Shown piece by piece: positions 40,684-52,791 of a stretch of 64,000 nucleotides of DNA (position 1 is its first letter; each line of letters starts with the position of its first letter). The stretch is taken from positions 1-64,000 of the forward strand of contig QANU01073503.1 of assembly GCA_003254905.1 (NCBI GenBank). Reading direction: 5' to 3'. The notes under the pieces are model-generated. The model ran no database searches, was not told the DNA's origin, and was given only the letters and a program-made list of their open reading frames with translations. The stretch comes from Nissolia schottii (Eukaryota > Streptophyta > Magnoliopsida > Fabales > Fabaceae). Made by a program: the position numbers and the translations under genes.

Positions 40684-41985
40684 GGTGAAATTTTATGGTG
40701 ACGATGTACGCTTTTGGAAACTTTGGCAAAATCTCTTGCTTGATGTCCTTCATGGTTGCTTCTGGTGAGGTAAATCTTGATTCTCTATTGAAGAACTATT
40801 ATGCTACTTTCTTATGTCTCACCAGCCTTATCATTAGCAACTTTGGATTCCATGGTACTCCTCACCTATGCTTCAGAAAATAGCAATGTCACTTGCCCTC
40901 CGACTTTTCCTATATTCGCTATAGGCAGCTATTCGATCAGACTTGTGTTGGTGTTGAACTGTTGATGTAACAAATCTACACATATTTAATGGCCACCTGT
41001 GCAATGTGAGTATGTGAGAGTAAAATTATTTTTCCTGTTTGACTAGTATAGATTATTTTCATTGTTTATGATACCATGTGATGTATCTAGGCACATGATG
41101 GCAGGGTTGTGGCAGTTGAGCAGTCTAGGGTGATGGGAGGTGCTCCTCAACTAATTACAATTGGTGCAAATAAGACATTAGCAATATGGGACACAATCTC
41201 TTTTAAGGTGGGATGGTGATGGTACTAACACGTGGATATTTTTGTGAAAATTCTTAGTGACTATAAAGACTTGGCGTGAATTATTAATTTATTATTGTTT
41301 CCTGCTTCTAATTCTCAGGAGCTGCGGCGTATAAAGCCAGTTCCAAAATTGGCTTGCCATAGTGAGGCTTCTTGATGTCATCCTCGAGCTCTAAAGCTTG
41401 ATATTCTATCCTGCGTCAAAGATTCTCACATATGGTATGCAATTGTTTTTCTCCTTTGGTTTCCATAACTAGTTTTTTGTGTTTTTCAATATAATTTAAT
41501 GGTCTTGTTTTTCTCTACAAAATATACAACTCAATCACCTTTAACAGTCATAATTCACAATGGCTATTTTATTTACCATGTTTCCGGTGTAGTTGCTTTT
41601 GTCTTTCCATTGTCAAGCTACATCCTACAACGTTTAGCTTGTTAAATGTGAGTGCTTTCTACACTCTGGTTGCTTTCTTAATGCATCATATTTTGTAGGT
41701 ATCTTGCAGTTGTTTGGCCAGATATTCCTTATTTCTCTATCTACATGGTTAGTGATTGGTCAATTGCTGACTTCTTGCTTGGGATCCTTGTCGTAACAGA
41801 TTTGCTATATTAGAATCAGCAGCACCTCCTAGACTTCCTGTAATTCCCAGGGGTAGTTCATCAAAAAAAAGCAAAAGAGGCTGCAACAGCACAAGCACAA
41901 GCACAAACCACAGCTTCTGTTCAAGTCCGCATCTTGTTAGATGATGGAACATCAAACATGTTAATGAGGTCTGTGGTAGGAAAGT
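40684..41985 (+). pseudogene. TWD40-2-like WD40 gene fragment, introns retained
   Basis: Exon remnants match the plant WD40 protein TWD40-2, a TPLATE endocytic-complex subunit, from memory. 40684-40769 gives KFYGDDVRFWKLWQ run into ISCLMSFMVASGE. 41091-41206 gives VMGGAPQLITIGANKTLAIW. 41319-41434 gives ELRRIKPVPKLACH, then CHPRA and DSHIW. About 41700-41985 gives VWPDIPYFSIY and VQVRILLDDGTSNMLMRS. Acceptor and donor dinucleotides remain at several borders. Lesions: an internal deletion after KLWQ, TGA where Trp is expected near 41375, and frameshifts near 41800. It is a fragment of the middle of a much longer protein and cannot work. Confidence 0.75.
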
Positions 41986-42899
41986 TTGTATTTCTTTTCT
42001 TTATGTTAGACTTTTAGTTTCCATTGTAGTTTGCAAAAAGGCAACAAATAATATTTTGGTCCCTTTTGGCATGGTCACTCAATTAATAGTAATTAAAAAA
42101 CAAAATATAATTAAAACATAAACCACAATTTTTTTAAAAATACTTCTCTGTATTGTTATGTTTTACTTGCCTAAAGCAATCATTTTCGTTGTCTTTGAAT
42201 TGTTAACCGATCCCTTGGCACTCATATGTAAGTTCGATTATTTTCTTTCTTTTCATATTTTTTTCGTTCATTGGTTTCCGTAGCAATAACTAATTCTCTC
42301 TTTATTTTCATTGAATCCTTCTCCACTTACAAATTGTGGATGGAGTTCATGGGATATTTTTTTCTAAACACAAACATGAAGCTTTGATGAAGTTTGAAGC
42401 AAATGATAGGGACGAAGGGGAGCTTGAGAGAATAGGACAATCACTGTGCATTTATGAGATATACAATGGAGTTGGAGTCTGGCCATTTTTGAGCATGGTT
42501 CTTTGTACCGTGGGTTAAGCTTTGTGGGTATCTTTGTCCATAGTTAAGACAATTTGTCCCTTATCCCCTTTGAACCTTTTTGTTTTCTTTTTCTTTTCTC
42601 AATTTTTTTCTTGTAAGTTTACATGAAATTTTGATCCATATATCATTATAGTCTCTACCATTCTCAAGGACTTCAAACTTGGATTTATAATTTTTGCCTA
42701 TTTCCCATGTATGACAACTTGGTGAATTTAAATGAAAAAAAAAAATCATTTTGCTAGTCTTACATGTAAAATTTTGAATATTATACCTTGCATGATCCAT
42801 GTTTGGGTTTTGTGTAATTTGTTAGTAATTTGAAAAAGTAAGTCAATATAATGAATCAAAACAGAAAAAAAAAATATCAACAATTAGAACTTTAATAAT
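41986..42899. other. Unassigned DNA between the WD40 fragment and the CACTA end
   Basis: No domain is recognisable. A 60-codon open frame at 42336-42518 is unremarkable. The stretch may be intron or flanking DNA carried with the WD40 fragment. Confidence 0.35.
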
Positions 42900-43195
42900 T
42901 TTTTTTTTTAAAAAAAAACTCTGTAACATTTTGCGGCGGTTACGAACCACTCATATGTTTTGGCATTTTTAGTCACCTCAAACCGCCACAAAAGTTTTTA
43001 GAACATTTTTAATTCAAGTAGTGGCGACGGTTCAAAGCTACCAGGAAATGTAGCAGACATTTCAAGCTGCATTTGTCGGCGGTTTCCAACCGCTAGTAAA
43101 TATCTTTAGTGTGTCGATAGTTGATCTTGCGGTTTGTTAGAACCATCGCTAAACTTCATTTTGAACCGTCGGGAAATGCTTTTTCTCTTGTAGTG
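42900..43195. mobile_element. CACTA transposon right terminus
   Basis: The last bases, reverse-complemented, read CACTACAAGAGAAAAAGC, the hallmark CACTA end. The preceding about 270 bp hold repeated subterminal motifs with GCGGTTT, AACCGCC, CGACGGTTC and AACCGTCG in both orientations, as is usual for the family. The repeat array resumes directly after it at TTAAGGATAAAC, so TTA could be a 3-bp target duplication. The matching left end was not found; array A stops at a different unit phase. Confidence 0.82.
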
Positions 43196-43198
43196 TTA

Positions 43199-45085
43199 AG
43201 GATAAACTTTATTTTTCACGAAAAAGACATGGTTATAGCCTATGAAGGATGATCATTAAACCAACAAGTTATTTTTAGTGCAATATAAAAGGTCATAGAC
43301 TATGAATTTTGCAATTTATCGAGAATCATTTTTTAATGAAAATTCAAGGCTATAATCTTTGAAAAATGCATATTAATGACAAACTTTGTTTTTAACAAAA
43401 AAGATATATGTATAGCCTTTAAAAGATGACAATTAATCTAAGAAGTCAATTTTTAGTGAAAAATAGAAGATCATAGGTGACGAAAATTGCAATTTACCAA
43501 AAATCATTTGAGTGAAAATTCAAGGTTATAGCCTACAAAAAATGCATATTAGCGATAAAATTTATTTTTTTTACAAAAAAAGATAAGGCTATAGCCTATG
43601 AAAGATGAAAATTAAACTAAGAAGTTAGTTTTTTTCTTCTGAAAAATAAAAGGTCATAGGGTACAAAAATAGCAATTTTCGGAAAATCATTTTTGAGGAA
43701 AAATCCAAGCTTATGACCTACTAAAAATGCACATTAACGATAAATTTTATTTTTGTATTAAAAGACATGGTTATAACCTGTGAAAGGTGAAAGTTATTCT
43801 AAGAAGTCACTTTTAGTGAAAAATAGGTCATAAGTTACGAAAATTGTAATTTACCAAAAATAAATTTTGAGTGAAAATCCAAGGTTATAGCCCACAAAAA
43901 TTGCATATTAATCATAAACTTTGTTTTTCACGAAAAAAAACATGGTTATAGCTTATGAAAGATGACCATTAAATTAAGAAGTCATTTTTAGTGAAAAATA
44001 GAAGGTCATAGGTTACGAAAATTGCAATTTACCGAAGTTCATTTTTTAGTGAAAATCCAAGGCCTTCGGAAAATGTATATTAACGACAAACTTTGTTTTT
44101 GACGAAAAAGACATAGTTATAACCTTTGAAAGATGACAATTAATCTAAGAAGTCATTTTTAGTGAAAAATAGAAGGTCATAGGCTACGGAAATTACAGTT
44201 TACGAAAATTATTCTTAAGTGAAAATCCAAGGCTAGCCTACGAAAAATGTATATTAACGATAATCTTATTTTGACTAAAAAGACATGGTTGTAGCCTATG
44301 AATGATGACAATTAATCTAAAATGTCATTTTTAGTGAAAAATAGCAGGTCATAGACTACGGAAATAGCAATTTTCCAAAAATCACTTTTGAGGGAAAAAT
44401 TTGAGGCTAACCTACTAAAAATGCACATTAATGATAAACTTTATTTTTGACATAAAAGACATGGTTATAGACTATAAAAGATGACAATTATTCTAAGAAG
44501 TCATTTTTATTAAAAAAAAGGGGTCATAATTTACGGAAATTGCAATTTACCAAAAATCATTTTGAGTGAAAATACAAGGTATAGCTCACAAAAAATGCAT
44601 ATTAACGATAAGCTTTGTTTTTCATGAAAAAGAGCTGACTATAACCAATGAAAGATGATCATTAATCTAATGAGGTTTTTTAGTGTAAAATAGAAGTTGA
44701 TAGGCTATGTAAATTGCAATTTACCGAAAATCATTTTTGAGTGCAAATCCAATGTTATATATAGCCTTCGTAAAATGCATATTAACGATAAACTTTATTT
44801 TTCACAAAAAAGACATGACTATAGCTTATGAAAAATGACTATTAAATTAAGAAGTCATTTTTAGTAAAAAATAGAAGGTCATAGGTTACAAAAATTGTAA
44901 TTTACCGAAAATCATTTTTTCTAGTGAAAGGATATAGCTTACGAAAAATGCATATTAACGATAAACTTTATTTTTTACAAAAAAGGCAAGGCTATAGCCT
45001 ATAAAAGATGAACATTAAACTAAGAAGTCGTTTTTAGTGAAAAATAGAATGTCATATGTTATAGATTGCAATTTATCGAAAATAG
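43199..45085 (+). repeat. Array B of the roughly 170-bp repeat, forward orientation
   Basis: The same landmarks as array A in the same orientation (ATTAACGATAAACTTTATTT, GACATGGTTATAGCC, AAGTCATTTTTAGTG, AATTGCAATTTACCG), about eleven units. Typical spacing is 170-178 bp, with unit-specific deletions. No coding potential. Confidence 0.9.
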
Positions 45086-46300
45086 GCAATTTCCGCATTG
45101 AATTTTCACTAAAAAATAATTTTTTATAAAGTGCAATTTTCGAGTCTATGACCTTCTCTTTTTCTCTTAAAATGATTTCTTAGATTAATGATTATCTTTC
45201 ATAAGTTATAGTCATGTCTTTTCCGTTAAAAACAAATTTTATTGAAAATAGGCATTTTCCGTATGGTATAATAATAGCATTGGATATTCACTAAGAAATG
45301 ATTTTCGCTAAAGTGCAATTTCTGTAGCCTATGATCTTCTCTTTTTCACTAAAAATTATTTTAGATTAATGACCGTCTTTCATACGCTATAGCAGTGACT
45401 TTTTCATAAAAAAACAAAATTTATTGAAAATATGCATTTTTCGTAGGCTATTGCATTGGATTTTCACTCAAAAATGATTTTCAATAAAGTCTAATTTCTT
45501 TAACCTGTAACCTTCTTTTTTCACTTAAATGATTTCTTATATTAATGACTATCTTTTATAGGCTATAGTCATATCTTTTCCGTCAAAAATACAAACTTTA
45601 TTGAAAATAGGCATTATATAACCTTAGATTTTCACTCAAAAATGATTTTTGGTAAAGTGCAATTTTCGTAGTCTATGACCTTCTTTTTTACACAAAATGA
45701 TTTCTTAAACTAATGGTCGTCTTTTGTAAGCTAAAACTGTGTCTTTTTCATTTAAAAAAAACTTTATTGTAGACTATAGCTTTAGATTTTTCCTCAAAAA
45801 TGATTTTTAGTAAAATACAATTTTTGTATCCTATGACTTTCACTTTTTTTAGTAAAAACTTCTTAGATTTATGGTCATCTTTCACAGGCAATAACATGCG
45901 CTCTTCATTAAAAACAACTATATTAAAAATACACATTTTCTGTTGTGCCTTAGAGTTCTACTCAGAAACGATTTTCGATAAAATGCAATTTCTATAACAT
46001 ATGTTGTTCTCTTTTTCACTAAAAATACCTTCTTAAATTACTGATTATCTTTCATAGACTATAGCTACATCTTTTTCGTTGAAAGCAAAGTTGATCGAAA
46101 ATAAACATTTTTTTAGGCTATACCCTTAGATTTTCACTAAAAAGTGATTTTTAATACAATACAATTTTTATAGTTTATGATCTTCTCTTTTACATTAAAA
46201 TTGACTTTTTAGATTAATAGTCATCTTTTATAAGCTATAATCATTTTTTTTTGTTAAAAAGAAATTTTTATCAAAAATAGGTTTTTTCCACAGGTTATAT
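45086..46300 (-). repeat. Array B continued in reverse orientation
   Basis: From about 45086 the same landmarks appear as reverse complements: GAAAATAGGCATTTTCCG, GGATTTTCACT, AAATGATTTT, GTGCAATTT, CTATGACCTTCT and AATGATTTCTTAGATTAATG. About seven units continue to near 46300. The switch is head-to-head within one unit, giving a very large imperfect inverted repeat with the preceding array. Confidence 0.88.
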
Positions 46301-47688
46301 ACTTGGGAAAAAAATAGAGACAAATAACTTTTATAACGTGTATTTTCTTCATTTAGTATTTTCATGTTTTAGTCTATTGAAAAGAAGAAAAAAAAAACCT
46401 GCACACCACGATTATAATAAAATTCCCAGATAGAATGAATGTCGATCTATAGCTTTCTCTTCTCTTAATCCAAAAATCGAAAACCCCAAAAAGGTTATAT
46501 CGAAAAACATCTACCAAAAATAACATGAATCCCTAATAATTGAAAATGCACAACACTAGATGGAAAATGAGAATACAGGAAATGGTGGTGCCTGAATCTG
46601 AGTAACAGCAATCATAATTTAGTATTTTGACCAATCGTAGTTCCATGTATGATAAAATAATCAAATGCCTAGCAAATTAAAAAAAAAGATGATAAAATAA
46701 GGTCATTGCATTGATACTACTAAAAGCAATCGATTTCCTTTTGTCCTTGCAGCCTGAAATACTAAAGACATCAAACATACATACTCTTGTTTTGGGGGTC
46801 AAGTTCTATCATAACATAGAGGAAGTTCAGGTCCCCCAATAATCGTAGTAAAGTACGGAGAAGGAAGTAGATAATAGGAAAGTAATAGAATATAATTATA
46901 CAGCTGGTGGTACTGATAACCATAAAGAGTTAGAAAGAGCACCACAGGATTGCCAAATTCAAAATACATGCAAGGATACTGGAAGCAAGTTACTTTTCTT
47001 TGGTTTTTTTTTTTTTCTGGGGCCCCAAATGACAAACAAAACTCAACAACGGCAGACACAAGGATGTGAGGAAAGAGAAACAGTTGGATAAGTTGTTTGA
47101 TGATATCTGTCAGTTGTTTGTCATTGTAGAAAGTACGATGGCTTTGTCTGCCCAGCAGCAAAGGACCTCAACTTCTGCAGGAATCATGAACAAAGAAAGA
47201 ATATTGGAAAACAAAATGTGAAGACTCGACAGACTTCAACTTCTCTTATCTACAACCAATCCCTTTTTAAAGGAATCCAGGAGTCTCGAGAGATAGACCA
47301 AAATATACAATATAATTCATGTGAGTAATATTAAGAAATGAGGAAGAAACCGTACAATTTCCATTTTACATACAATTTGTACATCTAAGTAAAAATAAAG
47401 TAAGCTCCCGGTCCCCAATTCCTTTCTCCTCTTCGTGTAACACATGATGGAGATACATCATACATATGTACAAATATGTTCTATCTTAGTAATATACATT
47501 TACAAACAAGGTCAGATGTTATTATAGACATTCACAATCACGTGTTAATCCCCATCTCTACAACAGCCACCACATTAAAGATGGCCATTGAGCATGCCAA
47601 TGACAGAATTTAAGTCAAATCAGCATGCTTATTTTGATAATGCAAGCATTAAAATTTACCTTCAGTTGCAAGAAACATATATGCACAA
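46301..47688. other. Region downstream of the HSF gene
   Basis: No recognisable gene. 47170-47688 is the likely 3' UTR of the minus-strand HSF gene. A 120-codon minus-strand frame at 46799-47161 has no known domain and a low-complexity composition. Confidence 0.4.
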
Positions 47689-50086
47689 TTACGACTCTGA
47701 TGCAAGAAGTCCCATCTGTTGAGTAAGATTATCAATGTGTTGTTTCTTATTGGTAATTTCCTGTTGAATCTCCTTTTCAAATGACAACTCCTGGTCTTCC
47801 GTCAAATCATAACCCAGAGAGCTACATTTAACTTCATCCGTATCTCCTGTGAGAGGGCTTGGCCTAAAGAATAGTTCCCAGAATTCGTCATTGATTCCAG
47901 GGAGCTTAGAAATTCCATCTGCATCAGGCGAAAAAGTATCAGCTTCAACAGACTGTGTTCCATCTAAAACAGTTGACATCATATCTATGCCCTCCATATT
48001 TCCATTATTAGACCCCACAAAACTCAGATCAGGATCCATGAAGCTGCTATCTGTTCCCATTCCTTGAACTTTACCAAAACCCAAAACATTGTCTTGGCAA
48101 TTATGTGCAGTTAATTCTGGAAATTCAGCTGCTGTGCCACAGTCAGTCAATACCGCAGATGAAGATTGCACCTCAGATATGCTACTGGCCATACAACTGA
48201 CAGGAAATTGTGGTTCTACACCCATATATGACTGTCCACAAGTAGGTGGAACCTCGGAAAGGGTAACACCAGAAACCCGTGTGGATGAGCTACTGCTATC
48301 TAATGGAACGGCTGAAGGAATATCATCAATAAGGAATCCATCTGGATTTTTAATTGATGAGTCCATCCTTGTAGAATTGTTCATTTGCAATATCTGGCGT
48401 AATAATGCTTTTGCTGCCTCATTTATAGAAGGCTGATACTTGACAACACGTCCATCAGGAGCATTATGGAGATGCTTGGCAGCTAGACTATCTTCGTCCT
48501 GCTTGTGGATCCTCCTCTTTTTATTTCCTCCCGTGATGTGTCTATTACTTTCATTCTGCTGCTGCACAAACTGAGCCAAGAAGCCCGGACTATGCATGGC
48601 TTTCGCCAGGAATGACATCATCTGCTGCTGGCGCTGCTCCATTACCTGAACTCGGTTCCCAACACTTTGCAATTGGTTATCAGTTGTTTGTTGCTGCTGC
48701 CTTAACCTAACAAGTTCCTGCATAAGAACATTCTTATCCCTTTTCAGTCTTTCAATCTCTTCATCAATCCCAAACTTCCCAACTTCAACACATGCCCCAA
48801 CAGATGGGCTCTGCACCTGGGATGGTTGTTGACCACTACCATTTACATGAGTAGTTTTCCGCCTACTGATACTCTTCAAAAGTTGTTTCTGTCCCCTTAA
48901 AAATCCTTCATTCGCAAATTCCCAGCGGTCAGGGTCAACCTTCCTAAATCCCTGCTCGTCAATCAAAAGATGATTATTGAATAAAGATAACAAGTGGAAA
49001 ATACATGCACACAAAATATAAAAGCATCCAGCATGGTTAAAGTTAAGCATATAGGACTACCAACAATGCATGATAAAGAGGGGAAGGAAACGCATCGCCA
49101 TCAAGGCAATGGCCGATGTCAGCAGCTATGGTTGAACTAATGGTTAATGATGAAATCGATTCCATTCCATTCCAAAAGAATGAAAAGAGAAAAGTTACCC
49201 ACCTCCATGGCCACAACATGGAGATATTGCATCCGAACGACCATTATTTCCAATCTCGAAGCAAATAATGGGATTATTACAGTATTCCCTGGAAACATTT
49301 GCTCCCCGAACCAAATGCACCCTGCAGTTAATTCTCTTTGGCTCTTGGGCAGCTAACTATATCCTATTGCAATTATCACTAGTAATTATTATTTGGTGAT
49401 CAACATGTCTTATTCTTAAACGAGAGATAAGGAAAATGGGTTGAGTTGAAGAAATTGAGCTATAACTCAGCTAAATTTAGTATGCAAAACCCAGACACAA
49501 AAGCAAAGTAAATCCAAATTTAGTAAAGTCAAGCATACCCAAAGAAGGTAAAAGCTGACCTGCAAATTTCACAACATACATCAAAAAATAGAGGAAAAAA
49601 AAATCAATCAATAAATCATAACAAGGACCAAACAACACGAATTGCCACATATAACCAAAAATAAAATCAAATCAAATCCACGTGCGAGAATACCCTCAAG
49701 ATAAGATTCGACAAGAGCACACACATCACAGATCTTTCGGAATGAAAAACCACAAAACCACAAAATCACAAAATCTAATGACTGAAATTACGGAATTGAA
49801 ACCCTAAAAAGAATTGCAATTTTTTTATTTACGAAGAGATAGAGAGAGAGAGAGAGAGAGAGCGATATACGTAGGTATTGAGCTGCCTGACGAAGCTGGA
49901 GAAGTTGTTGTGCTTGAAGTATTTGGGAAGCATGTCCCTCGCGAATTCTGGAACGTTCCAAACGACGAAGCTGTTTCCGTTGTCGCTCCATGAAACCACC
50001 GAATCGGTGGACGAGTCATCCACCATCTCGTAGGTCTTGCTCAGGAACGGTGCCACACCGTTCACGTTCGCTCCTGTTGCCGACAT
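47689..50086 (-). CDS. HSFA1: Heat stress transcription factor, class A1
   Basis: A master activator of heat-shock genes. Two exons (50086-49871 and 48951-47689) give 492 residues. The 919-bp intron sits at the family's conserved position inside the DNA-binding domain, after QLNTY. Domains: winged-helix DNA-binding domain about residues 12-105 ([13 protein letters not shown] ... [25 protein letters not shown]); HR-A/B coiled coil about 125-205, with the class A insertion; [11 protein letters not shown] at 215-222; activating AHA motif [10 protein letters not shown] at 425-434; and the nuclear export segment LTQQMGLLA at 481-489. This set is diagnostic of class A1. The GA/CT microsatellite directly inside the intron and a GAGA-rich leader (50130-50200) may matter for expression. 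No lesion is seen. Confidence 0.96.
49841..49862. repeat. GA microsatellite at the HSF intron start
   Basis: About eleven GA units on the plus strand (CT on the coding strand), starting eight bases inside the intron donor at 49870. Confidence 0.9.
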
Positions 50087-52347
50087 CGCCGATCGATGAT
50101 AACGATGTGTATGTATAGATAAAGATGTAGAAATAGAGCGAGAGAGAGAGAGTAGAGAAGTAATGAAGGAAAAGTGGGAAGATAGAGAGAGATATAGAGA
50201 GGGATGGAGGGGAAGAGGGTTTTTGTTAGGGATTTGGATGATTTTCCGATTTGGGGCTTGGAGCAGGGGTTTTGTATTTTTTTCCCCCTTTATTTTAAAG
50301 TTTTAAAACTTTAATTATTTATTTTTTCATGTGAATCCAAGATATTTATGGCCGTAGCATTGATTAATTAATTCTTAAGAAGCATCAACATTGACACTAA
50401 GCCATGAGTTAAAAAAATATACTGACACACAAATTTAAAAATTTTATATGACATGAACATGATCATATAAAATTAAATATTTATAATAATATCATAATAT
50501 TTTTAGATATATTAAACTATTAATTTTAATTTTTTTTAATTTTTTTAAAATATATAAAATATTTAAGATATTTTTACGTGATAATGCTTATTAATATTTT
50601 AAGAATTTATATTATCATAAATTATTTAATATTTGATATGATTCAAAAAAAAATTTGGATATAACTCAGACATATTTAAACACAATTAATCATATTTTTT
50701 TTATTTGGACACTTTTAAACATATGCAAAACATGTATCAAATGAGTGTGTGTCAACTTATAATGTGTCAAATACAAAAACACAATCATCTCACAAAATAT
50801 CTATACTTTCTAAATTAATTCTTTTGTAATAATTGAGTATGCTCAAAATAGTTAATTGTCGAACGTAAAAGATTTTTTTCTCTTTTTATGAACGAACATC
50901 AAACTTACATTACATTATTAAGAACAAGATGACGGATAGAATGTTACATCTCGTGATAAACTTTAATTAATTTTAACTGATATAAGATTATTGGATTAAA
51001 TAAAGTGGACTTAAGCTGATTTGATTGGACTGCCTCTTGCTCTCCATACTGCATTTCCTGCTGCCAACAATCTTTTCTTTATTCTCGTCGTGTTGTCTCT
51101 CTCCTCTCCTCTCCTCTCCTCGACTCCTCCCATCACTATTCACACATCTCCTAATTTTTATTCATTTATTTATTGTAAATACTAAATAATATTATTCTCA
51201 TTCATATTATATAGTATATTCCTGACGCGTTATTTGGGTATAGAGTGAAATAAATCCAATTATATTATAATCAGTCGGTAAAGGTCAAAATGATATGTGT
51301 ATGTAATGTTACGTGTGTGCTTACATATGATTGAGGTGAATGTGATACGTGTATTTTCTTTCCAATTGTTAAATTTACCTCGAAAAGCAGAAGTAGTAGA
51401 AGGACCATGACCATGCCCCAACCAGACCCACTAGATACGCCACCGCATGCACTGGCACTCCGATCTAAACCCGTTTTTTGCATTTTAGTCCTTGTTCGTG
51501 TCGACGACTTTATCAAGACACTGAAGTAGTATGATGTGAGGATTGTTGAAAAGCATCCACAAATTCACATAAAAAAAATTAAAATAAAAGTTTTTTTTTT
51601 TGGGCTCAACAAAATAAAAGTATTTTCAGATTATAGTTTGGTTATACTTCGGGTCGGTTGTATTATTGCTGAATGCTGATACGAATGAGGCCACAAAGCA
51701 GGGAAAAGCCCAGAGCAGAGACACGGTCCAATGACGAGACTAGAGCCCAATGGCCTGAAAATAAAAGAGAGGAGACAAATATTAAACAAATATCTTTGTT
51801 TAATATATTTTCTAATTTATATATGTATTTAAAATTTAAAATTGGTAACTAACGATCAAATTTAAATATTCTTATCCTCTCAATCGCACCTAAAAAAGAT
51901 ATCCTTGAAGTATGAATTATTTTACTTCGTAGCACGAGACTTCCATTAAAAAGTCAGGTAAATAAACATTTTTCCTTCCAAGAACTCCTTACTAAATCAA
52001 GGATTCACAGTTTTCTTCATCCATCAATGCAATTATTTCCTAGAATCATGTTTTAAATTCGCAGATGATGCATGAGCACGAATAACCCCTCCTTCACTTC
52101 AATTTCCTTTTATTATTGTCGCAAGCGTGTGTTAAATATTCATTAACTTTCCCCTGATTATTCACTATTAAAATTAAAATTCCTATTTTGCCCAAAAAAC
52201 CAAAATATAAAAAGTGGAAAGGGGCTACTTTACCGTGCACCACTTCTAATCAGAAAAATCTGACTCACCTCGTTCACTACAGAATCCGAAAGAGGAAAAT
52301 AAAAAACCCTAACCCACACTCCAATCTCAGATTTGAGTCTCTCCGCC
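50087..52347. other. Intergenic region between the divergent HSF and CML genes
   Basis: 50087-50280 is the GAGA-rich leader and promoter of the HSF gene. 50290-51050 is very AT-rich. A CTCTC-rich run lies at about 51099-51122. No gene is recognised in 51200-52150. 52150-52347 is the promoter and leader of the CML gene, with a TATA-like AAAATATAAAAAG at 52202-52214. Confidence 0.5.
52202..52214 (+). promoter_or_regulatory. Candidate TATA box of the CML gene
   Basis: AAAATATAAAAAG lies about 135 bp upstream of the ATG, in a plausible position for a leader of about 100 nt. The assignment rests on motif and spacing only. Confidence 0.4.
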
Positions 52348-52791
52348 ATGGAAAACGATCGCAACGACGAGGTGGCCAAGATTTTCAGCAAGTACGACAA
52401 GAACGGCGACGGCAAGATCTCCGCCGCCCAGCTCAGCGACGCGATGCGCGCGCTAGGCATCACCACCACGCCGGAGGAGATCCGGCGCGTCATGGACGCC
52501 ATCGACAAGGACAAGGACGGCTACATTGACCTCGGCGAGTTCACCGAGTTCCTCCGCCGCGACGGCGCCTTCGTCGACGAGGAGGACGAGATCCGCGGCG
52601 CCTTTGAGCTGTATGACCTGGACGGGAACGGCCTGATCTCGGCGAGCGAGCTGCACGCGGTGATGACGAAGCTCGGGGAGAAGTGCTCGCTGGAGGAGTG
52701 TGCCGCCATGATCAGGAACGTCGACGCTGACGGCGACGGCAACGTGAGCTTCGAGGAGTTCAAGAACATGATGACTCGCACTCGCGACTGA
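52348..52791 (+). CDS. Calmodulin-like protein (CML27/polcalcin-like), four EF hands
   Basis: An intronless 147-residue calcium sensor. The start is the ATG in GCCATGG at 52348; an upstream in-frame TTG at 52333 is not a plant start. Four EF loops: residues 17-28 ([12 protein letters not shown]), 53-64 ([12 protein letters not shown]), 90-101 ([12 protein letters not shown]) and 126-137 ([12 protein letters not shown]). Loops 2-4 have acidic or Asn ligands at positions 1, 3 and 5 and Glu at 12. Loop 1 has Gln at 12, which should weaken calcium binding there. There is no lipid-modification site or membrane segment, so it is probably cytosolic or nuclear. The coding region is strikingly GC-rich, with C or G in most third positions, against AT-rich flanks. 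The exact CML number cannot be set without a tree. Confidence 0.95.
   Translation: MENDRNDEVAKIFSKYDKNGDGKISAAQLSDAMRALGITTTPEEIRRVMDAIDKDKDGYIDLGEFTEFLRRDGAFVDEEDEIRGAFELYDLDGNGLISASELHAVMTKLGEKCSLEECAAMIRNVDADGDGNVSFEEFKNMMTRTRD

Noticed and set aside
46799-47161. 120-codon minus-strand frame downstream of the HSF gene
   Set aside because: No domain, low-complexity Tyr/Leu-rich end, and no start context or splice partner; more likely flanking non-coding DNA.
48089-48436. 115-codon frame antisense to the HSF gene
   Set aside because: It is a shadow of the HSF coding strand; no independent gene signal.
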